Positions 16,727 through 24,769 of a stretch of DNA of 64,000 nucleotides are shown piece by piece. Origin of the DNA: Erwinia phyllosphaerae (lineage in GTDB: Bacteria > Pseudomonadota > Gammaproteobacteria > Enterobacterales > Enterobacteriaceae). The stretch covers positions 144,957 to 208,956 of the forward strand of contig NZ_JAHSPF010000009.1 of the NCBI RefSeq assembly GCF_019132875.1, in the 5' to 3' direction. The notes beneath the pieces are model-generated. The model ran no database searches, had not been told where the DNA came from, and saw only the letters and a program-made list of their open reading frames with translations. Made by a program: the position numbers and the translations under genes. The stretch's first letter is position 1, and every line of letters begins with the position of its first letter.

Positions 16727-17638
16727 GTGTTTAATTTGTTAATGTCTGCTGCAGAAGGTACTTGGGATGAGCCAACATGGGTAATCCAGGAGTCAAGATT
16801 TTTAGAATATACACATGATGCTATCAAAGATAAGTTTAAAAACTTAAACGATGAAGTTATTGACAAGATTAAAACGTTTCCAGCACTTTTTTGTTATGAG
16901 AGTTATGTTAATGCGCCAGCCAAAGTTGGGCAAATAACTGAAATACAAAGAAGGTTTGGTGAGTTAAAAATAACTTTCTCTATACAAAAAGAAATTCCTG
17001 AAATCCCTTACGCTCAGCTTTTCCAGATGTTTCCAGATATTGACGTACACCCTTATGGATTTGAGATTAATCGTCATCACTGGGCTATAAAAGACGTAAA
17101 TTTAATTGAGGTGTTAAAAAAGCATGGTTTTGTGAAAAACCAAGTTCTACTTTCACAACCTAGGCCACCCAAAATATTTATTACTTATTCGTGGGACTCA
17201 CCTGAACATAAACAGTGGGTTGCTGCATTTGCCGGTAGTTTAAGGCAAAACGGATTAGATGTGACCTTAGATCAATGGCATCTGAGAGGTGGAGAGGATA
17301 TGTCGGTATTTATGGAGCGATCTATAAGGGAAGCAGACCGGGTTTTGGTGATCTGTTCAGCGAACTATTGCCGGAAAGCACGAGAGCGAGTGGGAGGAGT
17401 TGGTTATGAGAGTCACATCCTTACAAACGAAATCTTACAACAAATGGATACTACCAAATTTATTCCTATAATCAGGAGCTTGCCAGATACAAACGCTTTG
17501 CCGCCTGCCCTACAAGGTCGATATTACTTTAATCTTGAAGAAGGGGAGGCGTACAACATTCAATTCCATCTTCTGCTACGCGAATTACACAATGCGCCAA
17601 TGCCAATACCGCCTATTGGTACAAATCCATTTTTATAA
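16727..17638 (+). CDS. SEFIR (TIR-like) domain protein, probable anti-phage defence cargo
   Basis: A 303-residue protein with two parts. Residues ~149-265 form a SEFIR domain: KIFITYSWDSPEHKQWV at the start, the LDQWHLRGGEDMSVFME block, the RVLVICSANYCRKA strand, and the GGVGYESHI motif whose Glu is the likely catalytic position if it cleaves NAD like TIR proteins. Residues ~50-135 are a separate domain with FEINRHHWAIKDVNL, of unknown role, perhaps a sensor. SEFIR proteins are known single-gene defence systems. GTG at 16727 is preferred, 5 bases after AGGAGG. Low GC and position at the prophage edge mark it as cargo. Confidence 0.85.
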   Translation: MFNLLMSAAEGTWDEPTWVIQESRFLEYTHDAIKDKFKNLNDEVIDKIKTFPALFCYESYVNAPAKVGQITEIQRRFGELKITFSIQKEIPEIPYAQLFQMFPDIDVHPYGFEINRHHWAIKDVNLIEVLKKHGFVKNQVLLSQPRPPKIFITYSWDSPEHKQWVAAFAGSLRQNGLDVTLDQWHLRGGEDMSVFMERSIREADRVLVICSANYCRKARERVGGVGYESHILTNEILQQMDTTKFIPIIRSLPDTNALPPALQGRYYFNLEEGEAYNIQFHLLLRELHNAPMPIPPIGTNPFL

Positions 17639-17726
17639 TTTTAGCGTATTAAGGTGTAAACCTAATGACTAAAGCACGGCACAAAATGAGCCGGGGGGAC
17701 AAAAAAGGGACACTGAGGTTCTGGAA

Positions 17727-17757
17727 ATAAAAAAGCCACCCTCGAAAGGCTGGCTTA
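17727..17757 (-). terminator. Terminator downstream of the tRNA-Ile2 gene
   Basis: Read on the minus strand, AGCCAGCC, a 6-base loop and GGGTGGCT form a stem with one mismatch, followed by a run of Ts. It would end transcription of the tRNA gene on the prophage side. Confidence 0.75.
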
Positions 17758-17782
17758 ATGCCCTGTTTTTACAGGATAAATT

Positions 17783-17815
17783 TGGTGGCCCCTGCTGGGT
17801 TTGAACCAGCGACCA
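17783..17815 (-). other. Probable prophage attachment site (attR) in the tRNA 3' half
   Basis: Phage genes and their cargo end here, and host-type genes begin on the other side of the tRNA. The 3' end of the tRNA faces the prophage, the orientation expected when a phage integrase uses a tRNA 3' end and restores it. The matching copy (attL) and the integrase must be left of the window, so the exact core cannot be defined. Confidence 0.55.
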
Positions 17816-17858
17816 AGCGATTATGAGTCGCCTGCTCTAACCACTGAGCTAAGGGGCC
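17783..17858 (-). tRNA. ileX: tRNA-Ile2 with CAU anticodon (ileX type)
   Basis: The 76-nt gene folds as a full cloverleaf: acceptor GGCCCCT paired with AGGGGCC, a D arm with AGCTCAGTGGTTAGAGC, the anticodon loop CTCATAA with CAT, and a T arm with GGTTCAAACC, plus an encoded CCA. It is nearly identical to E. coli ileX/ileY, whose CAU anticodon is changed by TilS (lysidine) to read AUA. It may be miscalled as tRNA-Met by simple tools. Confidence 0.96.
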
Positions 17859-17869
17859 TGTGGCGCGGG

Positions 17870-17875
17870 ATTATA
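17870..17875 (-). promoter_or_regulatory. -10 element of the tRNA-Ile2 promoter
   Basis: A perfect TATAAT on the minus strand stands 11 bp before the tRNA 5' end, followed by the GC-rich discriminator TCCCGCGCC typical of stringently controlled stable-RNA promoters. No good -35 is seen at the ideal spacing. Confidence 0.6.
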
Positions 17876-18031
17876 ATGTAACTTGCCGCTGCAATCCAGC
17901 GATCCGCTGCTGAGTGCCTGTTTTTTGCGCATATCCTTAAGCATTGTAACTGTTTAAATAACAATCCGTTACCTGAGCGTTATCTCCCGTGTGTATCTCT
18001 GTATCCAGCCCCGTTAAAGCAGGTCGCTTCC

Positions 18032-18601
18032 TTACTTATCATCACCGGTAATAATAGGTGGATGATAAATCGCCGTGCTCCAGTAACGGCTGCTGGCATG
18101 TTTTTCGGCCATCCAGCCCTGTTTGCGCAGCTGGCGGGCAATCAGCTTATTCATAATGCCGTGTCCGGCCAGCAGCACATTGCCGCGTGCGGAAAGCGCG
18201 ATCAGCTTCGCAGCAGCCTGTTCTGCTCGCTGCTCGGCCTGCTGATAAGATTCCACAGAACCGGCATAGCCGCACAGCCACATCAGGCGTAATGCAAAAA
18301 GCCAGAGAGAAGGAGGAAGGTTAGGGTAGCCCAGACGCATGATGGGCAGCGAAACCTCACTAAAAAGAGGATCGACAGCATCAAGTTCCAGCCCCAGCTT
18401 TTCCAGTGAAGAACGCGCGCGCGGCAGCGGGCTGGCGACAATATAATTCGCCGTGGCGGCAACTTCCCGGCACCTGTCCGGCGGCATGTCCGCCACCAGC
18501 GACATATCGTAGGCTTCGCACCATTCGGCCATTGCCAGCGCGGGCAGGCGACCGCCGGAATGATGATCGGGTTTCCCGTGGCGCATAAGAATGATGGTCA
18601 T
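18032..18601 (-). CDS. Histidine phosphatase (phosphoglycerate mutase-like) protein
   Basis: The 189-residue protein carries the RHG signature of the histidine phosphatase superfamily (TIILMRHGKPDHH, catalytic His at residue 8) and the second His in LLAGHGIMNKLIA near residue 148. Arg in SPLPRARSSLE is the third pocket residue. Members remove phosphate from small metabolites or phosphoproteins; the substrate cannot be told. The start at 18601 is chosen because GAGGAA lies 8 bases upstream and the domain begins at once; 20 more codons upstream are open but unlikely. It stands alone, transcribed away from the transporter operon. Confidence 0.88.
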   Translation of the reverse strand: MTIILMRHGKPDHHSGGRLPALAMAEWCEAYDMSLVADMPPDRCREVAATANYIVASPLPRARSSLEKLGLELDAVDPLFSEVSLPIMRLGYPNLPPSLWLFALRLMWLCGYAGSVESYQQAEQRAEQAAAKLIALSARGNVLLAGHGIMNKLIARQLRKQGWMAEKHASSRYWSTAIYHPPIITGDDK

Positions 18602-19147
18602 AAATTTCCTCAAGGGTCTCAGACGAAGGGCGTTCCGCCGGGGGAAGATGGTTATTGCCATAGCGTCACAGCATTGTCATCTGTAAAGGTTATCTTGCTG
18701 ACGCTGTAGCCCGTACCAGGATCAGGCGTTAATAAAGATTATTTATGCTGCACGGCAAAGGCACAAAACATTTTGCGCTATGATAAATTAACTTTATGAT
18801 TTGCAAGAAAATATATATCCTGTTTTCTGTATGAATGTAAAGTTATTCTAATTTATTACGTCAGATTACTTGCTTTATCTACGCGCGTAGATAGAATGCA
18901 CCGGTAGCAAGAATTCACAGTGTTGATGTTTGTCTGTGCAGCGAAGGTCAAATTTACTTTACGTTTTAATCGACTGGTTACCAAAACCGGCGGGCGCAAA
19001 GTAAACAAAACGAAGCCCAACACCAGGGAACCCGTTACTGACCTTTAATTATGGCTCAGCAAAAGCGTGTCATCACTGGCGAATCCTCCGTACTCTGCGG
19101 GGCAGCCAGGGAAGGCAAAACAGACCTCTCATCTCAGGGATTTTTTC
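18602..19147 (+). other. Intergenic control region between the phosphatase and the transporter operon
   Basis: No gene is visible in these 546 bp. The left part should hold the promoter of the phosphatase gene. The right part holds the promoter/operator described separately and a leader of about 250 bases before the transporter ATG, long for an enteric gene, with no clear terminator or riboswitch fold that I can recognise. Confidence 0.5.
18870..18897 (+). promoter_or_regulatory. Promoter with LacI-type operator in its spacer
   Basis: TATCTACGCGCGTAGATA (18876-18893) is a perfect 18-bp palindrome with a central CG step, the form of LacI/PurR-family operators. It fills the space between TTGCTT (18870-18875) and TAGAAT (18892-18897), a plausible -35/-10 pair at a 16-bp spacing. 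A repressor bound there would exclude RNA polymerase. The obvious candidate is the LacI-family regulator encoded in the operon downstream. A second copy is not seen in the region. Confidence 0.75.
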
Positions 19148-20533
19148 ATGTTGACACAACCTGTCCGACAGGAAGCCTCCTCCTCTGTTTCGGCAGCGGA
19201 TGAACGTTTAACCACTCCGGAAGGACGTAAAGATTTCTGGCGGGCTACCGTCTCTTGCTGGCTGGGTACGGCGATGGAGTATGCCGACTTTGCCCTGTAC
19301 GGCCTTGCCGCCGGTATTATTTTTGGCGACGTATTTTTCCCGAACGTGACGCCCGCAATGGCGCTCCTTTCAAGCTTTGCGACCTGGTCGGTGGGCTTTA
19401 TCGCTCGTCCAATAGGAGCGCTGTTTTTTGGCTGGCTTGGCGATCGTAAAGGGCGCAAAGTTGTCATGGTCACCACCATCATTCTGATGGGGCTCTCTAC
19501 CACGCTGATCGGCGTCATCCCCGGATATTCCTCTATCGGCCTGTGGGCGCCTGCCTGCCTGGTCGTGCTGCGCTTTAGCCAGGGTTTTGGTGCTGGCGCA
19601 GAGCTTTCCGGCGGCACGGTGATGCTGGGCGAATATGCGCCTGCCGAAAAGCGCGGGCTGGTCTCATCGATTATCGCGCTTGGTTCAAACAGCGGCACGC
19701 TGATTGCCTCTTTGGTCTGGCTGGCGGTAGTACAGATGGATCAGCAACAGCTGCAGGAGTGGGGCTGGCGCATTCCTTTTTTGTGCAGCTCGCTGATAGC
19801 GCTGGTGGCGCTGTGGATCCGCCGTCACCTGAAGGAAACGCCGGTTTTTGAACGTAAAAATGCAGAGATGCAGGCGCAGCGCGAAGGCAAGCTGGTAGCT
19901 TATCAGCCTGAAATCCCCCGCACCTTCTGGCAGCGCAGCCGCTCCTTTCTGGTGATGCTCGGCCTGCGTATTGGTGAAAATGGCCCGTCCTATCTGGCGC
20001 AGGGCTTTATGATTGGTTACGTGGTTAAAGTCCTGGCGGTAGATAAATCCGTCGCGACCTCCGCCGTCTTTATCGCTTCACTGCTCGGCTTCTTAATTAT
20101 CCCTCTTGCCGGCTGGCTCTCGGACCGTTTTGGCCGCCGCATTACCTATCGCTGGTTTTGCCTGCTATTAATTCTCTATGCCTTCCCGGCTTTTATGCTG
20201 CTGGATTCTCGCGAGCCAGCGGTGGTGATGGCGGTTATCGTTGTCGGCATGGGGTTAGCCTCGCTGGGTATTTACGGCGTGCAGGCGGCGTGGGGCGTTG
20301 AGCTGTTTGGCGTTAAACACCGCTACACTAAAATGGCCACGGCAAAAGAACTGGGTTCCATCCTTTCTGGCGGAACCGCGCCGCTGGTTGCGGCCGCGCT
20401 GTTCTCCTGGACCGGCCACTGGTGGGTTATTGCAACCTATTTTGCGGTGATGGCAGGCATCGGTTTTCTGACCACGTTCGTGGCGCCGGAAACGCGAGGC
20501 CGCGATCTCAACGCGCCGGAAGATGCTATTTAA
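19148..20533 (+). CDS. MFS transporter, metabolite:H+ symporter (MHS) type
   Basis: A 461-residue transporter with twelve predicted helices. MHS-type markers are the first-loop motif GWLGDRKGRKVVM (residues ~97-109), the RFSQGFGAGAELSGGTVMLGE-like helix 4 (two parts: RFSQGFGAG, ELSGGTVMLGE), and the repeat of the loop in SDRFGRR. The family (ShiA, ProP, KgtP) takes up organic solutes with protons. Co-transcription with a nucleoside hydrolase suggests a nucleoside or related substrate. ATG at 19148 has CAGGGA upstream; an upstream start would add 27 non-membrane residues. Confidence 0.88.
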   Translation: MLTQPVRQEASSSVSAADERLTTPEGRKDFWRATVSCWLGTAMEYADFALYGLAAGIIFGDVFFPNVTPAMALLSSFATWSVGFIARPIGALFFGWLGDRKGRKVVMVTTIILMGLSTTLIGVIPGYSSIGLWAPACLVVLRFSQGFGAGAELSGGTVMLGEYAPAEKRGLVSSIIALGSNSGTLIASLVWLAVVQMDQQQLQEWGWRIPFLCSSLIALVALWIRRHLKETPVFERKNAEMQAQREGKLVAYQPEIPRTFWQRSRSFLVMLGLRIGENGPSYLAQGFMIGYVVKVLAVDKSVATSAVFIASLLGFLIIPLAGWLSDRFGRRITYRWFCLLLILYAFPAFMLLDSREPAVVMAVIVVGMGLASLGIYGVQAAWGVELFGVKHRYTKMATAKELGSILSGGTAPLVAAALFSWTGHWWVIATYFAVMAGIGFLTTFVAPETRGRDLNAPEDAI

Positions 20534-20540
20534 AATATGC

Positions 20541-20560
20541 GGGCCGATAAGCGTCGGCCC
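20541..20560 (+). other. Intercistronic hairpin
   Basis: GGGCCGA, six loop bases and TCGGCCC form a perfect 7-bp stem in the 48-bp gap between transporter and regulator genes. No T-run follows, so it is probably not a terminator; it may stabilise the upstream message or lower regulator expression. Confidence 0.6.
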
Positions 20561-20581
20561 TTCAGGAAATGAGGTAAGACG

Positions 20582-21622
20582 TTGGCCAGACAGGGTTTAC
20601 GCGCAACACGAGCCGACGTAGCCAGAGAAGCCGGAACTTCTGTCGCTGTAGTCAGCTACGTAATCAATAACGGCCCCAGGCCGGTAGCGGAAGCAACGCG
20701 GCTGCGCGTGCTGGCAGCGGTGCAGAAGACCGGTTATCGACCTAACAGCCTGGCCAGAGCGCTGGCGCTGGGCTCCACAAAAACTTACGGGCTGGTGGTG
20801 CCCAATATCAGCAACGCGTTTGTTGCTTCCTTTGCGCATGCCTTGCAGCAGGAAGCGTTGAGCAACGGCATGGTTATGCTACTTGGCGATGCGGGCGACA
20901 GCCGCCAGCGCGAGCTGGAACTGATTAACAGCCTGCTCAGCCAGCAGGTTGATGGGTTGTTTTACAACAGCGTCGATCGTCATCCCTATATTGATATTAT
21001 TCAGGCCAGCGGCACGCCGCTGGTGATGCTCGATCGGGTTGATCCTGCGCTAAACGTCAATATCCTGCGCGTGGATGAGTGCGAAGCTGCCCGTCAGGTC
21101 ACCCTACATTTACTTAGCCACGGTTATAAAGAGGCAGGCATGATCAGCGGGCCGCTGGAGATGTTTAACGCCCAGGACCGCCTGGCAGGCTGGCGACAGG
21201 CGCTGGCGGAATACGGCGTGACAGAACGGCCAGAATGGATTTTTCCGGCCCCCTATACGCGCGAAGGCGGCTATCAGGCGGCAAAAGAAATGCTACAGGG
21301 AGAGCTGCCCCGGGCGTTGTTTATCGCCAATGAGATGCAGGCTATTGGCTGCATCCGTGCGCTGGCAGAGCAGCAGCTTCGCGTGCCGGAGCATATCGCG
21401 CTGGTCTGCTTTAACGGTACGGAGCAGTCGGCCTACCATGTTCCTTCATTAACGACCGTGCGTCAGCCGGTAGAAGCGATGGCGAAAAAAGCGCTGGCGA
21501 TGCTGGCGTCGCCGCAAAACGACGTGCAGCTAAGCGAATTTGCACATCAGCTACAAATTGGCGAATCCTGCGGCTGTACGCTGGCTGCTGCCAACACGCC
21601 GCAAAGAAAGATAAAACCATGA
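20582..21622 (+). CDS. LacI-family transcriptional regulator
   Basis: A 346-residue repressor. The N-terminal helix-turn-helix is clear (TRADVAREAGTSVAVVSYVI, residues ~9-28) with the hinge helix NSLARALALGSTKT that inserts in the operator minor groove. The rest is a periplasmic-binding-protein-like sensor (YGLVVPNISNAFVASFAHAL start). The start is TTG with GAGG 7 bases upstream. It shares an ATGA overlap with the nucleoside hydrolase, so it probably responds to a nucleoside or the sugar released and acts on the palindrome before the operon. Confidence 0.92.
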   Translation: MARQGLRATRADVAREAGTSVAVVSYVINNGPRPVAEATRLRVLAAVQKTGYRPNSLARALALGSTKTYGLVVPNISNAFVASFAHALQQEALSNGMVMLLGDAGDSRQRELELINSLLSQQVDGLFYNSVDRHPYIDIIQASGTPLVMLDRVDPALNVNILRVDECEAARQVTLHLLSHGYKEAGMISGPLEMFNAQDRLAGWRQALAEYGVTERPEWIFPAPYTREGGYQAAKEMLQGELPRALFIANEMQAIGCIRALAEQQLRVPEHIALVCFNGTEQSAYHVPSLTTVRQPVEAMAKKALAMLASPQNDVQLSEFAHQLQIGESCGCTLAAANTPQRKIKP

Positions 21623-22596
21623 AAAGAGTGATTATCGACTGCGATCCGGGCAACGGCATTATCGGTGCCAATGTGGATGACGGACTGGCGCTGGCGCTGG
21701 CCATCGGTTCGCCGGCTATTTCTCTGGAACTGGTCACGATTGTGACGGGCAATACGCCGTGCGAAACCGGTTATAACGTGGTTAAAGATCTGCTGAACAG
21801 GCTGGATCTGGATATACCGGTACGGAAAGGTGCGACGCGCGCGCTGTTTGAGCCGCCGGAGCCCTGGCGCGAGGCGCTGGATAATCGCGTCTGGCACTCG
21901 CAGCTGGATCACCTCTGGCAGGGCGTTCGCCAGCCTCGCGCTTATCAGGCACCGGACGAAGAGGCGGCGGATGCCATCGGGCAACTGATCTGCGCCAATC
22001 CCGGGAAGATTACGCTGGTTGCTATCGGGCCGCTGACTAACGTAGCGCTGGCGCTGGAGCGTTATCCGCAGATGGCGGAAGCGGTGCAGGAAATCGCGAT
22101 TATGGGCGGCGTGTTTGCACTGGATAACTTTATCAAAGACACCAACTTTGGCCTGGATCCGGAAGCCGCGCAGCGGGTGCTGAACAGCGGGGCGTGCATT
22201 ACGCTGGTGCCAATGGATGTGACCACGCAAACCATGTTAACCCATCAGGATTTACAGCGCATTGAAGCGGCAGATACGCCGCTGGCGAAATTTGTCGGCG
22301 AAACGCTGCGTCCCTGGCTTGATTATTCTATGCAGGTCCGTCGGCTGCCGGGCTGCTGGATCCACGATGTGCTGGTGGTCGCCTGGCTGATCAATCAGCA
22401 GGTTGCTACAGCGGCAGATTACTATGTCGACGTCGAAGTGCGGCCCGGCATGACGCGCGGAAAATCGTGGCGTTATCGTTTGCCGCTGCGGATTGATATT
22501 GCGGCGGGTGAACCGAGCGGCGGCCTGGTTCACGTCCTGCAAACGGTAGATAACGCGCGGCTACTGGCGATGCTGGAGCAGGCACTGGCCCGATAA
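21619..22596 (+). CDS. Inosine-uridine type nucleoside hydrolase
   Basis: A 325-residue enzyme of the nucleoside hydrolase family, which splits ribonucleosides to base and ribose with a Ca-bound water. The N-terminal metal motif is present in a stretched form, DCDPGNGIIGANVDDGLA, where most family members have DxDPGxDD, so six residues are inserted. ITLVAIGPLTNVALAL (residues ~132-147) and the IMGG segment also fit, as does the WIHDVLVVAW metal ligand near residue 252. The 4-bp overlap with the regulator supports one operon with the transporter. Confidence 0.9.
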   Translation: MKRVIIDCDPGNGIIGANVDDGLALALAIGSPAISLELVTIVTGNTPCETGYNVVKDLLNRLDLDIPVRKGATRALFEPPEPWREALDNRVWHSQLDHLWQGVRQPRAYQAPDEEAADAIGQLICANPGKITLVAIGPLTNVALALERYPQMAEAVQEIAIMGGVFALDNFIKDTNFGLDPEAAQRVLNSGACITLVPMDVTTQTMLTHQDLQRIEAADTPLAKFVGETLRPWLDYSMQVRRLPGCWIHDVLVVAWLINQQVATAADYYVDVEVRPGMTRGKSWRYRLPLRIDIAAGEPSGGLVHVLQTVDNARLLAMLEQALAR

Positions 22597-22768
22597 CGTT
22601 TTTCCTCAGCGGCGTCGTGCCGTTTTGAAAAGGTTGCTTACATCCTGCATTAAAGCGTGACAACTGCTTCCCTCTCTCACTTCATTTAGCATGATATAAA
22701 CAAATGATTAACATTTATGCCGTCGTGACGGGCGGACCTTTGTCGTCTTTGAGACAGGAAGAATCATT

Positions 22769-23977
22769 ATGTTTGACTGGACTTCGACACAGCGCAATGT
22801 GGCTTTCGCCAGTTTTGCCAGCTGGATGCTGGACGCCTTCGACTTTTTTATCCTGGTTTTTGTTTTAAGCGATATCGCGACGAATTTTCACGTCGGGGTT
22901 TCTGAAGTCTCGCTGGCGATTATGCTGACGCTGGCGGTAAGGCCGATTGGGGCGCTGCTGTTTGGTCGCCTGGCGGAGAAGTATGGCCGCCGCCCCATAT
23001 TGATGATTAACATCACCCTGTTTTCGCTGTTCGAGCTGCTTTCCGCCTGGTCGCCGACGCTGGCTACCTTTCTTATTTTTCGCGTAATTTACGGTATCGC
23101 TATGGGCGGGGTCTGGGGCGTGGCGTCGTCGCTGGCGATGGAGACGATCCCCGATCGATCCCGCGGCCTGATGTCCGGTATTTTTCAGGCGGGTTATCCG
23201 GCGGGCTATCTGCTGGCCTCCATCATTTTTGGCCTCTGCTACAGCTACGTCGGCTGGCGTGGGATGTTCCTGATTGGCGCGATGCCGATTTTGCTGCTGC
23301 CGTTTATCTGGTTTAAGGTGCCGGAATCGCCGGTATGGCTGGCCGCCAGAGCGCGGAAGGAGAGCGTGGCGCTGCTGCCGGTGATACGCAAACACTGGAA
23401 GCTTTGCCTCTATCTGGTCGGGCTGATGGCCTGCTTTAACTTCTTTAGTCACGGTACGCAGGACCTTTATCCGACCTTCCTTAAGGTTCAGCACGGTTTC
23501 GATCCGCATACGGTCAGCCTGATTGCCATCGCTTACAACATTGCCGCGATGATGGGCGGCGTCTTTTTTGGTTCGCTGTCGGAAAAAATTGGCCGTAAGA
23601 AGGCGATGATGATTGCCGCGCTGCTGGCGTTGCCGGTACTGCCGCTGTGGGCTTTTTCAACCGGTTCGCTGACTATCGGCCTGGGCGCGTTTTTAATGCA
23701 GTTTATGGTGCAGGGCGCATGGGGCGTGGTGCCAACCTATCTTACCGAGCTGGTACCTGCCAATACGCGCGCGGTACTGCCAGGCTTTGTTTATCAGCTG
23801 GGTAACCTTATTGCTTCGGTTAACGCCACGCTACAGTCGCATATCGCCGAAGCGCACAACAACAACTATGGGCTGGCGATGGCGATAGTCGCCGGAACGG
23901 TTGCTGTGCTGATTGCGCTGATTGTCGCCTGCGGTAAGGAAACCAGAGGAATTGAAATTACCGCGCAGAAGAAATAG
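22769..23977 (+). CDS. MFS transporter, SHS (sialate:H+ symporter-like) type
   Basis: A 402-residue protein with twelve helices. It has the first-loop motif GRLAEKYGRRPILM (residues ~68-81), the DAFDFFILVFVLSDIA first helix with an acidic pair typical of NanT/Jen-type carriers, and a second loop SEKIGRKKAMM. The family moves carboxylates such as sialate or lactate; the substrate here is unknown. A 172-bp gap separates it from the nucleoside hydrolase, so it may have its own promoter. It converges on the ybaK-like gene across a tandem repeat. Confidence 0.86.
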   Translation: MFDWTSTQRNVAFASFASWMLDAFDFFILVFVLSDIATNFHVGVSEVSLAIMLTLAVRPIGALLFGRLAEKYGRRPILMINITLFSLFELLSAWSPTLATFLIFRVIYGIAMGGVWGVASSLAMETIPDRSRGLMSGIFQAGYPAGYLLASIIFGLCYSYVGWRGMFLIGAMPILLLPFIWFKVPESPVWLAARARKESVALLPVIRKHWKLCLYLVGLMACFNFFSHGTQDLYPTFLKVQHGFDPHTVSLIAIAYNIAAMMGGVFFGSLSEKIGRKKAMMIAALLALPVLPLWAFSTGSLTIGLGAFLMQFMVQGAWGVVPTYLTELVPANTRAVLPGFVYQLGNLIASVNATLQSHIAEAHNNNYGLAMAIVAGTVAVLIALIVACGKETRGIEITAQKK

Positions 23978-24022
23978 CGCGTCCGGCAACGTGGCTTGAA
24001 ATTTGTCGCCACGTTGCCGAAT

Positions 24023-24232
24023 CGCCGGGCTATTCCGCTGGCTGACAGACGTCAACTCAGATCCCGCCGGGCTATTGCGCTGGCTGGCAGACGTCAACCC
24101 AGATCCCGCCGGGCTATTGCGCTGGCTGGCAGACGTCAACCCAGATCCCGCCGGGCTATTGCGCTGGCTGGCAATCGTCAACCCAGCTCCTGCCGGGCTA
24201 TTCCGCTGGCTGGCAGACATCAACCCAGGTCG
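24023..24232 (-). repeat. 42-bp tandem repeat (5 copies) grown from the 3' end of the ybaK-like gene
   Basis: Five uninterrupted 42-bp units start at 24023, 24065, 24107, 24149 and 24191. The unit nearest the gene contains its last codons (WVDVCQPAE) and stop TAG; the other four repeat that same gene end, stop included, in the non-coding space before the converging MFS gene. Units 1 and 5 share TTCCG where the inner three have TTGCG. The repeats are therefore serial duplications of a gene terminus. Confidence 0.92.
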
Positions 24233-24665
24233 CGTCGGTCAGTTCCGCCAGCAGCTGCGGCGAAATGCGCACCGCGCTGTAAATTGAACCGGCTGCCGGC
24301 AACACTTCCTCATACTGCTTCAGCGACAGATCGCAAAAAACCGGCAAGGGCGTTTCCAGACCAAAAGGGCAGACGCCGCCAACGGGATGACCTGTCCAGC
24401 TGACTACCTCATCGCTGCTGAGCATGCGGGCCTTGCTGCCCAGCATCGCTTTCAGCTTGCGATTATCCAGCCTTAAATCGCCGCAGGTGACAATCAATAT
24501 CACCTGGTTTTTCACCTTTAGCGACAGCGTTTTGGCTATCTGGCCGGGCTTCACGTGATGCGCACGCGCCGCCAGCGCCACCGTAGCGGTGCTTTCCGCC
24601 AGTTCAATAATACCGATATCCGGCGCGCGTTCGGCAAAGAACTGCCGTACAGACTCCAGGCTCAT
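24198..24665 (-). CDS. ybaK: YbaK/EbsC-type aminoacyl-tRNA deacylase
   Basis: A 155-residue single-domain protein of the YbaK/ProX family, trans-editing enzymes that remove wrong amino acids from tRNA. Family residues are seen: the Lys in GQIAKTLSLKV (residues ~42-52), and the GHPVGGVCPFGL loop (residues ~92-103) that shapes the pocket. The name ybaK is for the family; strict orthology with E. coli ybaK is not certain, because the local context differs. The last ten codons are part of a tandem repeat. Confidence 0.83.
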   Translation of the reverse strand: MSLESVRQFFAERAPDIGIIELAESTATVALAARAHHVKPGQIAKTLSLKVKNQVILIVTCGDLRLDNRKLKAMLGSKARMLSSDEVVSWTGHPVGGVCPFGLETPLPVFCDLSLKQYEEVLPAAGSIYSAVRISPQLLAELTDATWVDVCQPAE

Positions 24666-24769
24666 ACTTCAGCTCCTTTACATTCAGGGCGATAAAGCTG
24701 CCACAGCACGAGCAGACTGTAAACGGGGAACGGGAAAATGAGATATTTCGGGAACGGAGGCGGCGAAAA

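Noticed and set aside
16727..17638. The SEFIR protein as part of a two-gene Thoeris-like system
   Set aside because: No second effector or sensor gene stands next to it; the only neighbour is the SOS-controlled small gene with its own promoter.
17783..17858. Elongator tRNA-Met because of the CAT anticodon
   Set aside because: Acceptor and D-arm sequence match tRNA-Ile2 (ileX/ileY) almost exactly, not metT or metZ.
23996..24403. Frames on both strands through the 42-bp array
   Set aside because: They come only from the repeat having no stop in some frames; the true gene there is the deacylase, whose own end the repeat copies.
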